From: Bacteriovorax sp037444575
Lineage (GTDB): Bacteria; Bdellovibrionota; Bacteriovoracia; Bacteriovoracales; Bacteriovoracaceae
NCBI GenBank assembly: GCA_037444575.1
Contig: JBBIME010000008.1
Coordinates: 186,001 to 250,000 of the forward strand
Length of the DNA stretch: 64,000 bases
Reading direction: 5' to 3'
The position numbers were made by a program, and so were the translations under genes. Below the pieces are notes generated by a model. It did not search any database and was not told where the DNA came from. It saw only the letters and a list, made by a program, of their open reading frames with translations. This document shows positions 7,940 to 17,645 of this stretch, piece after piece. Positions within the stretch are counted from its first letter, which is position 1. Every line of letters starts with the position of its first letter.

Positions 7940-9955
7940 TTAATACAGATGTGAATTGTGGTGGAGTAAATACTTTGCCGTCTCGTAGAGTCCTTTTGTC
8001 AGGGTCTCCATCTCTCGGTATCTGTCTGCGTTCTGAGTTTTTACATCCTCATTGGGATTAGGGGAAGTATAATTATTTAATTTCCCCTGCCCATTGTAAG
8101 GTATGTATTCAAAATAAAAGTCCTTATCAATTAAAGACAGATGAAAGGGAGCACTCCAGTTATAGGAGAACGCCATTCTAGAATTGTCATACTTTGGATT
8201 AAACAGATCCCGCCCAAAACTTCTCGTTCTGTATGGAACTCCTGCAAGAGCTGCAGCTGTCGGCATTACATCCATTTCAGAGGCAATTTTGGTCTCAACC
8301 CCTTTTTTGATGTATTTTGGAGAGTGGATAATGAGAGGAACGTGATAACCGTTAGAAATATTTCTCTCCCAATCTTGAAGGTTTTTTGCTCCATTATTTG
8401 GAAGGCTGTGATCTCCAAAAACAAAGAATATTGTGTTGTCATACCATTTCGATTTTTTTGCCATTTCAAAAAACTTTCCAAGGGCATAGTCTTGCAGTCT
8501 CATTGCATTGTAATCTGCTAATGTATCAAAGCCATAATCGCGAACTTCTTTTTCAGAGATATCCTTTTCAGTGAGAGTTTTAAAATCATCACTATCTGCA
8601 GGAATTGTATATGGGCGGTGAAATCCAGATGTTTGAAGAAGAGCAAACAGTGGCTTGTTTAAATCGCGATCGTTTAAAGTACCCATGGCCTCTTTAAACA
8701 AATTGAGATCGGAAATTCCCCAAACATCCACGCGTTTACTTTTGTACGAGCCTTCTTCGTAAACGTGAAGACCCGGAATGTTATAGGTGAGCACGCCGCG
8801 AATATTTCCCCAGTTGGCACTTCCGCCAAGGAAATAATATTTTTCATAACCGTTTAATTCGCCAATGGCCGAATGCTGGTTAACGATGAAAGGATTTCTT
8901 GACCCCGTCTGTACTTTGGAGACATCAGGAAGAGAAGTGACTGCTGCAAAAACAGAGCGAGCTGTTGCAACTGTCGGGGTGTAAAATTTAGTAAAAAGTA
9001 GTGATTCGCTTGCAAGCTTATCTAGGTTTGGAGTTGGATTTACTTTTGAGCCACCCATTCCTGTTTTGTAATAGCCCATTGATTCGCAAATGATGACAAC
9101 AATATTTGGATGCTCTTTTTGTCTTGCTGGATTTCCAGGGAATTCGCGAACGAAGTTTAAATGTTTTTCGTCGTAGCTTGGGCTGTCTTTATCAATACCT
9201 AAAAATTGAGCAACAACAGGATAAGCTTGATGAACTTTTTCTTCGTCAAAGTCACTTGTTCTAAAATTATATGTGTCGGCCACATAGAGAATTGGGTTTA
9301 GCGCGAGATTTGAAGTAAATGGATCAGGTGAAGCAAATGCTTCTGACCAACGAAGAGGGTACCATCTGCTGCTTCCATAAATTCCTAAAGCAAATAGCAA
9401 AATGAAAGTTGCAAATCCCAAAGCTTTTTCTTTTTTTGTTCCTGTATGCCACGTTTCAAGCATTGGTGTGATGAATTTGTTCATCACAAAGTATGAAAGA
9501 ATGGTGAAAGCGATAATGAGAATTAAAAATAATGGCCAAGGATAAGTTTCTCTTACCATTTCAAAAGAGATGGCAGGATTTTTTAAAAACTGCAGGACAG
9601 TTGCATTTAATCTCGATTTTAAATAAGCGAAATAACCACCATCTGTAATATAAAGAAAAGAAATTGATCCAAACACAATGGTGTAGAAAATATTGGTTAG
9701 CTTCATTTTTAATGAAGTCTTCAAAGGAAGATTGATAAAAATGATCGCTGGAACTAAAAGCAACATTGAGAGTCTTAAGTCAAACTTAAACCCTAAATAA
9801 AAGGCATTGGCCAAAAAGGGAAGATTGGAACCATAAATTTCTCTGTGGAAATAGGCTAAAAACAACAAGCGAAAGAGTGTGTAGATCGCAAGTTGGAATA
9901 ACAGAAGTGAATAAAGAAACTTTAGTTTCGGCGTATTTAAAAATTTGTTTTTCAT
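7940..9955 (-). CDS. LTA synthase family membrane sulfatase-fold enzyme
   Basis: 671 residues. Five hydrophobic helices occupy about residues 12-215. The extracytoplasmic alkaline-phosphatase/sulfatase domain starts near 283 with NIVVIICESMGYYKTG. The segment FYTPTVATARSVFAAVTSLPDV contains the expected Thr nucleophile in the ATARS core, and VFGDHS is the late metal-binding motif. In Gram-positives this fold polymerises glycerol phosphate from phosphatidylglycerol. In Gram-negatives, relatives add phosphoglycerol or phosphoethanolamine to glycans or lipids, so the acceptor here is open. Divergent from the chemoreceptor at 10136. A stem-loop follows its stop codon. Confidence 0.82.
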   Translation of the reverse strand: MKNKFLNTPKLKFLYSLLLFQLAIYTLFRLLFLAYFHREIYGSNLPFLANAFYLGFKFDLRLSMLLLVPAIIFINLPLKTSLKMKLTNIFYTIVFGSISFLYITDGGYFAYLKSRLNATVLQFLKNPAISFEMVRETYPWPLFLILIIAFTILSYFVMNKFITPMLETWHTGTKKEKALGFATFILLFALGIYGSSRWYPLRWSEAFASPDPFTSNLALNPILYVADTYNFRTSDFDEEKVHQAYPVVAQFLGIDKDSPSYDEKHLNFVREFPGNPARQKEHPNIVVIICESMGYYKTGMGGSKVNPTPNLDKLASESLLFTKFYTPTVATARSVFAAVTSLPDVSKVQTGSRNPFIVNQHSAIGELNGYEKYYFLGGSANWGNIRGVLTYNIPGLHVYEEGSYKSKRVDVWGISDLNLFKEAMGTLNDRDLNKPLFALLQTSGFHRPYTIPADSDDFKTLTEKDISEKEVRDYGFDTLADYNAMRLQDYALGKFFEMAKKSKWYDNTIFFVFGDHSLPNNGAKNLQDWERNISNGYHVPLIIHSPKYIKKGVETKIASEMDVMPTAAALAGVPYRTRSFGRDLFNPKYDNSRMAFSYNWSAPFHLSLIDKDFYFEYIPYNGQGKLNNYTSPNPNEDVKTQNADRYREMETLTKGLYETAKYLLHHNSHLY

Positions 9956-10135
9956 GACGATTTTATACGTTAACCCAATCAGAAAATAAATGATTTTAAG
10001 TGTCTAATGTGCATCCTTTTATAAGGAATTAAATATTTATTGTGTTACGCATCTGCGTTAAAATTAACTTTAAATTAAGGTATAAAATAATGATCCACAC
10101 CGATAATTAGGAGAGCTTAAACAAGTGGGGATGCC

Positions 10136-11710
10136 ATGAAAAAATGGTTTTCAGGAATAAGAGCAAAATTATTACTGGTGAGCGTTCTGGCGGTACTTTC
10201 GCTGCTAATAGTAGGGGTAACGGGATTTGTAGCTGTTTCCTCATTGGCAGATAAATTAGATGTTGCTTACAATCAGCGTTTAAAATTATCTGATGAACTT
10301 GGGAACATTGATGCAGGGATAAATGCCAGTTTTAGATGGCTTTGGGTCGCACTTGCCAATGACAATAATCCAACTGAACGAAAAAAGTTCATAGAAAAAA
10401 CCAAAACAGAGAGAAAAGAGCTTGATCGTTCCATCAAAGCTTACAAAGATATTCCAAAGTCATCAAAGGCACAGGGAATATTAACTCAAAAACTTATTCC
10501 AAGTTGGGAATCGTCTCAAACAATTTTCGAAGAGATTCAATCGGAGTTAGGAAAGAATGATTCTAGATCTTCTGAGAAAATTAAATTACTTATTATGAAT
10601 AAACTTCGCGCATCTCTTGCGCCTGTTATTGATGCGGATAAAGAACTTGGAGAGATAGCTGATGCAACTAATAAAAGAGTTGTAAATGAATCTTTGAGTT
10701 ATGCTCAAAACGCTAAGATAGTTTCTATCGCGATTGTTATCGTGGCCGGAATTCTCTCTTTTGCTCTTTGTATTCGCATCGCTGGCCAATTAGTAAATGT
10801 TTTATCGACAGTATCAGGTGAACTTAATAATTCTAGCATGCAAGTCAGTGCAGCTGCTGAGCAAATTGCTGCTTCATCGGAACAACTTTCGCAAGCAACA
10901 GTGGAGCAGGCTTCATCGCTAGAAGAAACATCATCTTCCATTCAAGAAATGAGCTCAATGGTGGCCAGAACTTCAGAAAACGCCGTTCAAGCTTCCAAAG
11001 TTTCATCAGAAGGCCAACAAAATGCAATTAAAGGAAAAGAAGTCGTTCAGAGTATGATCACTTCAATTAATGATATTAATGAATCAAATAACAATATCAT
11101 GATTCAAATTGATCAAAGCAACAAAGAGATTTCTGAAATAGTCAAAGTGATTGCCGAAATTGGAAACAAAACTAAAGTGATTAACGATATCGTTTTTCAA
11201 ACTAAACTTCTCTCTTTCAATGCTTCTGTTGAAGCGGCCAGAGCTGGAGAAAATGGAAAAGGGTTTGCGGTTGTTGCTGAAGAAGTAGGAAATCTCGCTC
11301 AAATGAGTGGGAAAGCTGCTGGCGAAATTACCGAAATGCTTGATAGCAGTATTAGAAAAGTAGAAGGAATTGTTAATGATACTAAAACAAAAGTAGAGCG
11401 TTTAGTGAGTGAAGGAAAATTAAAAGTTGAAACAGGAACAAAGGTTGCTCGTGAATGTGGAGTTGTCTTGGAAGAAATTGTCGTTAGTATTTCAAGCATT
11501 TCTGAAATGGCCAATGAGATTGCGGTTTCAAGCCAAGAGCAATCTCAAGGTGTAGGTGAGATCACTAAGGCCATGAATCAAATCAATGTGGCCACTCAGC
11601 AAAACGCAGCCGGAGCAACTCAATCTGCTTCAGCGGCCGAAGAATTGTCTGCCCAAGCGAATGCACTAAAGAGTGCGGTTAATTCTTTAATAGTTACTAT
11701 TGAAGGCTAA
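10136..11710 (+). CDS. Membrane methyl-accepting chemotaxis protein
   Basis: 524 residues. Membrane helix 1 lies at about 10-33 and a helical periplasmic sensor of the 4HB_MCP type runs from about 35 to 190. Membrane helix 2 (about 192-215) is followed almost at once by the long coiled-coil signalling domain. A HAMP domain is short or absent. The hairpin tip is recognisable as VFQTKLLSFNASVEAARAGENGKGFAVVAEEV; the usual FQTNLLALNAAVEAARAGE has Lys, Ser, Phe and Ser changes. It should couple periplasmic signals to a CheA/CheW array; ligand unknown. Monocistronic and convergent with the gamma-glutamyltransferase gene. Confidence 0.88.
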   Translation: MKKWFSGIRAKLLLVSVLAVLSLLIVGVTGFVAVSSLADKLDVAYNQRLKLSDELGNIDAGINASFRWLWVALANDNNPTERKKFIEKTKTERKELDRSIKAYKDIPKSSKAQGILTQKLIPSWESSQTIFEEIQSELGKNDSRSSEKIKLLIMNKLRASLAPVIDADKELGEIADATNKRVVNESLSYAQNAKIVSIAIVIVAGILSFALCIRIAGQLVNVLSTVSGELNNSSMQVSAAAEQIAASSEQLSQATVEQASSLEETSSSIQEMSSMVARTSENAVQASKVSSEGQQNAIKGKEVVQSMITSINDINESNNNIMIQIDQSNKEISEIVKVIAEIGNKTKVINDIVFQTKLLSFNASVEAARAGENGKGFAVVAEEVGNLAQMSGKAAGEITEMLDSSIRKVEGIVNDTKTKVERLVSEGKLKVETGTKVARECGVVLEEIVVSISSISEMANEIAVSSQEQSQGVGEITKAMNQINVATQQNAAGATQSASAAEELSAQANALKSAVNSLIVTIEG

Positions 11711-11718
11711 GAATGATT

Positions 11719-13449
11719 TTATAAGGCAGTACTGGTTCCGATGTCCCTTGGATCTGAGACTGCATGGAAAAAATTATTTTCACGAGTCACTGCCATGACA
11801 TTGCAGGGAACTGGTTTTAACTGGACATTATGGCCCATTTTTTTTAGGTCTTTTATAACCTCACTTCTTGGTCCCGGTGGATCAATGTCCAGTTGATCTG
11901 GAAACCATTGATGGTGGATTCTGATAGATGCAATTGATTTATAAAGAGGAAGTTTGAGCTCCAGATAATTGAGAATGGTTTGGGCAACACAACTGATGAT
12001 TCTTGTTCCACCAGGGGCACCTAAACTCATGATAGGTTGATCACCATTTACAACAATCGTCGGAGTCATACTACTAAGAGGCGTTTTCTTTGGAACAATT
12101 GCATTGGCAGATCCACTACTAATAGCTCCAAATAAATTAGATGCGCCAACTTTTGCTGCGAAATCATCCATCTCATTATTTAAAACAATTCCAGTATGAG
12201 GAACGACTACACTGGCCCCCATATATCCATTGATCGTCTGAGTAGTACTCACAACATTTCCTTCGCTGTCCATAATGGAAAGGTGAGTGGTTTCTGTGTG
12301 CTCGTATCCTGGAATACTTCCAGCTTTTACATTACTAGATTTTCTTGCTTTTTCTAAATCGAATTCGCTTCTTCTTTTTTTTGCATAATCTTTTGAGATA
12401 AGTTCATCGACAGGGACTTTGGTAAAATCAGGGTCGCCCAGGTAACGAGCGCGATCAGCAAAAGCAGATTGAAGGGCCTGTGTTTCGAGATGAATTGACT
12501 TTGTTTCTAAAAATCCTAACTGAGAAAGATTGTCAGATTCGAGCATATTTAAAAATTGAATAACATGAATTCCTCCTGAACTAGGAGGAGGCATTGAAAA
12601 AATCGTATTGCCTTTATAGCTTCCAACTAATGGGGCCCGCCACTTCACTTCATAAGAATGTAAGTCATCTTCAGTTATAAGACCTTTTTGTTTTTTAAAA
12701 AGTGAAACGTATTCTTTTGCCACTTCTCCTTGATAGAAACCGGCCTTTCCTTTTTGGGCAATTACTCTAAGTGTTTGAGCTAGATCCTTTTGAATTAAAA
12801 TATGACCTAGTGTGAGAGCTTTTTTATTTTGATCGAGAAAAATTTTACTCGCTTCAGGATCACGGCTTAAGACTTCTTCTTTTTGCAAAAGAGCATTTGC
12901 TAAACTCGGATAGATAGGAAAACCTTTTTCAGCTAGGTCAATAGCAGGTTGTAAAATGATTTCCCTTTTTAAGAGTCCGAATTTTCCGTGAATCTCTAGA
13001 AGTCCTGCGACTAATCCCGGAACAGCTGAAGCGAGAACTCCATTAATCGACAAAGTGGGAATCGCATTTTGATCAGGGCCTAAAAACATTTTTTCATAAG
13101 CTTTTATTGGCGCTCTCTCTCTAAAATCGATAGCGTATATTTTTTTTGATTTGGCCTCTCGAAAAAGCATGAAGCCACCACCGCCAATCCCTGTAGAGTG
13201 AGGTCTTTCAACAGCAAGAACAAATGAAGCCGCGATGGCAGCGTCGATTGCGTTTCCACCTATAGCGAAAATGTCTTTAGCTGCTTTGGTTGCGTAAATT
13301 CCCTGAGTGGCCACAGCGTATTTAGATCCAACAGCTTCGGCGCTCTGGTGATCTGCTCTTTCATTAGCGGTTAAAATAATTGGATTTGATTGGCAGCTAA
13401 CCAAAACAAAAGCAGAAATAAAGAGAGAAGATTTGATTAGGCCTTTCAT
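11719..13449 (-). CDS. ggt: Gamma-glutamyltransferase (lipoprotein form)
   Basis: 576 residues, the usual length. The N-terminus is a lipoprotein signal peptide with lipobox LVSC (Cys19). The self-processing site is intact: Thr387 in the HTETTHLSIMD segment would become the N-terminal nucleophile of the small subunit. The GIGGGGFMLF and PPPSSGGIH motifs of the family are present. It hydrolyses or transfers the gamma-glutamyl group of glutathione and related peptides in the periplasm. One base separates it from the upstream hypothetical gene, so they are probably co-transcribed. Confidence 0.92.
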   Translation of the reverse strand: MKGLIKSSLFISAFVLVSCQSNPIILTANERADHQSAEAVGSKYAVATQGIYATKAAKDIFAIGGNAIDAAIAASFVLAVERPHSTGIGGGGFMLFREAKSKKIYAIDFRERAPIKAYEKMFLGPDQNAIPTLSINGVLASAVPGLVAGLLEIHGKFGLLKREIILQPAIDLAEKGFPIYPSLANALLQKEEVLSRDPEASKIFLDQNKKALTLGHILIQKDLAQTLRVIAQKGKAGFYQGEVAKEYVSLFKKQKGLITEDDLHSYEVKWRAPLVGSYKGNTIFSMPPPSSGGIHVIQFLNMLESDNLSQLGFLETKSIHLETQALQSAFADRARYLGDPDFTKVPVDELISKDYAKKRRSEFDLEKARKSSNVKAGSIPGYEHTETTHLSIMDSEGNVVSTTQTINGYMGASVVVPHTGIVLNNEMDDFAAKVGASNLFGAISSGSANAIVPKKTPLSSMTPTIVVNGDQPIMSLGAPGGTRIISCVAQTILNYLELKLPLYKSIASIRIHHQWFPDQLDIDPPGPRSEVIKDLKKMGHNVQLKPVPCNVMAVTRENNFFHAVSDPRDIGTSTAL

Positions 13450-13450
13450 C

Positions 13451-14614
13451 TTAAAATTTGTAGGTTGTCAGAGGACTTTCAAATTGATCTAACTTCTTTT
13501 TCATCTCATTTTCAAATTCATCTTTTTCAATTTGAGAGTCTTCAAAAAATTTAGATTTTTTAATTTCAGCAAATAAATCAAAAGGAATAAATTCTTCTAG
13601 GGTATTTAGCCCATCAGGAAGGGATTGAGTGATTCCTCTAAAAGCTCGCACATATCCAAACGCGGTATTTTGTCTGGTGTATCCTTCAAATAAAGCAGAG
13701 ACGATTTCAGCTTTCTCTTCTAGAGATAAATCTTTTGCTGAGCCTAAGATTTTTCCCCATTCATCCATAAATGGTCCAACGGGAACCAGGAAGCGACTTG
13801 AGTTTCTTAAACATCTTGGTTGTCTTAAAGACATATGGCGATGATTTTCTACAGAGAGAAAATTTTTGTTAACAAGGCCAGCGTAAAAAAGAACAGGAGA
13901 GTAATTTTCATTAGGTCTGTGTCCTAATTTATAAATGCGTTTTTTAAATGGATCATCATCACTCATTTGCCACTGATCAATGACTCGATCAAGATCTCCA
14001 AAATTATGGGCCATAAGAGCGGTGGTGCGAAGAAAATTAATATGATCTCTTTTTTCTTGGAGATCGAGCAATAACTTTTCCTCTTTGTCTGCTTCAGCTA
14101 GAATAACTTCTGCGACGGCCTCTGCAAGAGCATCACGCTTGTTTTTCTTGAGAGCACAATAGGCCCCTATCGCAACACTCAACCAAGTTCCTTCATGAGT
14201 GCTCATAACTTGATTATTCGTTTGATTATACGATTTTCTATTTGTGACTTGAGAGTAATCCCAAGTCCAGGAGTCAATTGTGAGTTTTCCCATTCTCTCA
14301 ATGTGTTTTCCTATCTCACCATGGCGCCAGAGGCCTTCCCTGATTTGATTGTCCACATCAGTAGGAACAAAAGTTCCAGCAGTAGTCCAATGAGCAGCAA
14401 GACAGATATAAAAATATTCTGAGAGATCGATATTCTTTAATGCATTTAGATTTTTTTTATAAAAAACAAGCTTGGCCAGATAAGCGCGGTCTTTCCCTGT
14501 AGTATCCAATTCTCCTTTAAATAAAAAAGGAGCGGTGTTTTCGACATGCTTTAATAAAATATTGGGAGCAATCCCGCTTAATGTAAGACCGGATTGTAAT
14601 TGTTTTTTAGCCAT
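13451..14614 (-). CDS. Hypothetical cytoplasmic protein
   Basis: 387 residues with no signal peptide, membrane segment or motif I recognise. It is rich in charged residues and aromatic pairs (for example IDSWTWDYSQV) and ends in an acidic, Lys-rich helix. It lies one base upstream of ggt on the same strand, so an operon is likely. A role with gamma-glutamyl metabolism would only be guilt by association. Confidence 0.75.
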   Translation of the reverse strand: MAKKQLQSGLTLSGIAPNILLKHVENTAPFLFKGELDTTGKDRAYLAKLVFYKKNLNALKNIDLSEYFYICLAAHWTTAGTFVPTDVDNQIREGLWRHGEIGKHIERMGKLTIDSWTWDYSQVTNRKSYNQTNNQVMSTHEGTWLSVAIGAYCALKKNKRDALAEAVAEVILAEADKEEKLLLDLQEKRDHINFLRTTALMAHNFGDLDRVIDQWQMSDDDPFKKRIYKLGHRPNENYSPVLFYAGLVNKNFLSVENHRHMSLRQPRCLRNSSRFLVPVGPFMDEWGKILGSAKDLSLEEKAEIVSALFEGYTRQNTAFGYVRAFRGITQSLPDGLNTLEEFIPFDLFAEIKKSKFFEDSQIEKDEFENEMKKKLDQFESPLTTYKF

Positions 14615-14644
14615 GGGCCATATTAACCTGACTCATTAGAAAAA

Positions 14645-15003
14645 TTAAGAGATATTTTTTCGAACAGTCTCTAAAAGAGTTTCAAGATCGAGAGGTTTTT
14701 TTAAATTTTCAATGTTTTCTTGGCTTTCCCTGCTTCCAGTGGCCGAAAGTAGGATTGTTGGAATTTGAGATATTTTAGGATCTTTTAATTGAGCTTCTCT
14801 GAATCATACCCATTCATATAGGGCATAATAACGTCTAGAAGAATGAGTGCCGGATTTTTTTCAGCCGTTCTTAAAAATTCCAAGGCTTCTTTTCCGTTGA
14901 ACACACATTTAATATTAAATCCTTCTTCTTTTAAAATAGATTCAACTGCCTCACTGATATCTAAATCATCTTCTACCAGTAAAACGTATTGATCTGAACT
15001 CAT
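14645..15003 (-). pseudogene. Single-domain response regulator (CheY-like) broken by a 1-base frameshift
   Basis: Codons from 15003 encode a good receiver start: VLLVEDDLDISEAVE, then phospho-acceptor Asp in ALILLDVIMPYMNGYD. The frame then hits a stop at 14785. Shifting by one base at about 14801-14805 restores FREAQLKDPKISQIPTILL..., the switch residue region LLSATG and the conserved Lys in NLKKPLDLETLL. It ends at a TAA at 14645. The total of 359 nt is one base short of 120 codons, so a single-base deletion (or sequencing error) explains it. If intact it would be a 119-residue stand-alone receiver, possibly a partner of the chemotaxis genes at 15.4-20.5 kb. Confidence 0.8.
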
Positions 15004-15392
15004 TTTTCTTTCTCTCCTAAGACTTACATATTAATTCTAAGAGGCCACCGCCAAGCCGCCAACTAATTATTTCCTTAATTCTTTTCTTTTTGTCTAAGCT
15101 TTAGATTGCTTTAAGTTATAGAACCATTAATTTTCAAAACTCCAACAGAAAGGATCGCTGAGTAAAGTGAAAATAAATGCACTCAAAAGTGCACTCGACT
15201 TACGACAAAGATGAATCTTAAAAATTAAAAAATACAATGATCAACTAATACTCTGACCAATTCACTCGGACTCTCTATTCGTAGATGTAACTCAAATGCA
15301 ATACAAAGGTAACAAAACTATACAGTTTTTATTGCGACCACCGAATAGAACCAAAACAGAATCTTTTTATAAATGAGAAGAGTTGTCATAAT
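15004..15392. other. 389-bp intergenic region
   Basis: Upstream of both the broken receiver gene (minus) and the PAS chemoreceptor operon (plus), so it should hold divergent promoters. I see no convincing sigma70 or sigma28 element. The only structure noted is a short dyad TGCACT-CAAA-AGTGCA at 15178-15193 with a further ACT repeat beside it. No coding sequence is supported. Confidence 0.5.
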
Positions 15393-17642
15393 TTGGGAGA
15401 TCAGATGGAAGCATTAAAACTAAAACAAACAAGTGTAGTTGAATTAAATGAAAAGAAACTACGAGTGATCACTGAAGTTCAAGCCGTAGCAGAATTTACT
15501 ACTGATGGCGTAGTTTTGATGATCAATGAAAATTTTTTAAAAGCAATTGGCCTTACTGAGGAAGAAGTTGTTGGGAAAAAATTCAGCAATTTTTGTCCTG
15601 AAGATTTTTGTTTTGAATTTGATCCAAAAGTATTTTGGAAAACGGTTGCTCTAAAGCCTCAGGTAGGCGAATACAAAATGCTAAACAAGAAAGGAGTTCC
15701 GGTTTGGTTTAATGCTTCATTCTCTCCAATAAAAGATGAATCAGGAGAGCTGATAAGTTTCATTATGTATGGAATGGATATCACTGAAAGCAAAGCAGAG
15801 CTTCAGGCAAGAACTGACATTATGAACGTTACTAGTATTGTTTCGGAATCAGATCTTAAGGGAGATATCTTATGCATTAACGAAAAGTATATTGAAGTAT
15901 CTCAATACAGCAAAGAAGAACTTATTGGACATCCTCATAATACCACAAGACACCCTGATATGCCGAAGGAAGTGTTCAAGCAACTTTGGTCTACGATTGG
16001 TCGAGGAAATATATTTCGCGGAGTCGTTAAGAATAGAAAAAAAGATGGGACTCCTTATTATGTAGATGCAGTTATTGCTCCAATCATTGGAAGTAATGGC
16101 AAACCTAAAAAATATCTTGGAGTTCGTTACGATATTACAGAAGCTGAAATTGAACGTCACAATATGAAGGGAGTCATTGATGCAATCAACTCTTCATTTG
16201 CATTTGTTGAATACGATATAACTGGTTCTGTAATAAACGCCAATAAAATATTTCTTGAAACAATGAAATACCAATTAGATGAAATCACAGGAAAGCATCA
16301 CAAGTTATTTGTTGATTCAACAGTATCAGGCTCTGATCGTTACGTGCACTTTTGGAATGAATTAAAAGAAGGAAAAAGCCACAGTGACATCTTCAAAAGA
16401 TTGACCCACGAAGGAAAAGAAGTGTGGTTGCAGGCCACTTATTCACCTGTAAAAGACGAAATGGGACGAGTTATAAAAATTATCGAAATTGGCACAGATG
16501 TGACAAAACAAAAACTTCAAGATGCAGACTTTGCAGGACAAATTGCAGCTATTCAAAAAGCTCAATCAGTCACTGAGTATAGTTTGGATGGAATGGTCCA
16601 ATTCGCCAACGAAAATTTCCTAAAAACATTTGGCTACACGATGAAAGACATAAAAGGAAAGCATCATCGAATGTTCTGTGAAGATTCAATGGTGAACAGT
16701 CCTAACTACAAAGAGTTTTGGCTAAAACTTAGTAGAGGTGAATTCGAAACAGGTAGATTTAAGCGAATTGGTCGCGGTGGAAAAGAAGTGTGGATTCAAG
16801 CTTCATACAATCCAATATTTGATTTAAATGGAAAGCCATATAAAGTAACTGAATACGCTACAGATATATCAGTACAAGTTGAGGTTGAAGAAATCGTCAC
16901 ACGAATGGCCAACGAGTTTTCAGCAAATGCCACGGACATTTCCACAAAGACAACCTCTCTCGCACAAGGGGCCCAAGCTCTTGGCGCAACGACAGAAGAG
17001 ATGAATGCTTCGATTGAAGAATTAACGGCTTCAGTAAATTCAATTGCTCAAAATTCAAAAAATACAGATGCTATTGCAAAAACCACTCAACTAGAAGCAG
17101 AAGTTGGAGCAAAAGCGATCACAAAGGCCATTGAGGCAATGGATTTAATAAGTAAATCTTCTGAAGATATCAGCGAGATCGTAAAAGTTATCAGTGAAAT
17201 TGCTGGTCAAACAAATCTACTGGCCTTCAACGCAGCAATTGAAGCAGCAAGAGCAGGTGAGCATGGTCTAGGCTTTTCGGTTGTAGCTGATGAGGTTAGA
17301 AAGCTTGCAGAGCGTTCATCACAAGCAACTAAAGAAATATCAAAACTGATCAATGAATCAGTAAAAAGAGTTGCCCAAGGAAGTGACATTTCTAAACAGG
17401 CCGGCGATGCATTTGAGAAAATTGTGGTTGGAGTAAGTAAAACAACTCAAGCAATTTCTGAAGTGTCTTGTGCCGCAGAGGAGCAGTTAGTTGCAGCTAA
17501 AGAAATTAGTGCTGCAATTCAATCAGTAGCAGAAGAAACTGAAAAATCAGCAACGACTTCAGAGGCAATTGCAAATGCAACGAAAGATCTCACAAGAGGA
17601 GCTGAGGAATTAAAGAAAACAGTTGCGAAGTTTAGAGGATAG
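15393..17642 (+). CDS. Soluble chemoreceptor with four PAS domains
   Basis: 749 residues, no membrane segment. Four PAS repeats can be delimited at about 25-135, 145-255, 260-380 and 385-500. Three end in a PAC-like GxDIT or T-DIS turn (GMDITES, RYDITEA, TDVTKQ, ATDISVQ). PAS2 contains the Aer-type TTRHPDMPKEVFKQLW. The C-terminal 240 residues are an MCP signalling domain with a canonical tip (QTNLLAFNAAIEAARAGEHGLGFSVVADEVRKLAERS). PAS domains suggest cytoplasmic redox or energy sensing. First gene of a packed module with cheR, cheD and a triple-CheW gene (gap 3 bp). Confidence 0.92.
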   Translation: MGDQMEALKLKQTSVVELNEKKLRVITEVQAVAEFTTDGVVLMINENFLKAIGLTEEEVVGKKFSNFCPEDFCFEFDPKVFWKTVALKPQVGEYKMLNKKGVPVWFNASFSPIKDESGELISFIMYGMDITESKAELQARTDIMNVTSIVSESDLKGDILCINEKYIEVSQYSKEELIGHPHNTTRHPDMPKEVFKQLWSTIGRGNIFRGVVKNRKKDGTPYYVDAVIAPIIGSNGKPKKYLGVRYDITEAEIERHNMKGVIDAINSSFAFVEYDITGSVINANKIFLETMKYQLDEITGKHHKLFVDSTVSGSDRYVHFWNELKEGKSHSDIFKRLTHEGKEVWLQATYSPVKDEMGRVIKIIEIGTDVTKQKLQDADFAGQIAAIQKAQSVTEYSLDGMVQFANENFLKTFGYTMKDIKGKHHRMFCEDSMVNSPNYKEFWLKLSRGEFETGRFKRIGRGGKEVWIQASYNPIFDLNGKPYKVTEYATDISVQVEVEEIVTRMANEFSANATDISTKTTSLAQGAQALGATTEEMNASIEELTASVNSIAQNSKNTDAIAKTTQLEAEVGAKAITKAIEAMDLISKSSEDISEIVKVISEIAGQTNLLAFNAAIEAARAGEHGLGFSVVADEVRKLAERSSQATKEISKLINESVKRVAQGSDISKQAGDAFEKIVVGVSKTTQAISEVSCAAEEQLVAAKEISAAIQSVAEETEKSATTSEAIANATKDLTRGAEELKKTVAKFRG

Positions 17643-17645
17643 TAA

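Noticed and set aside
8141..8521. 126-codon ORF opposite the LTA-synthase-like gene
   Set aside because: Antisense to the catalytic sulfatase domain; no plausible protein features.
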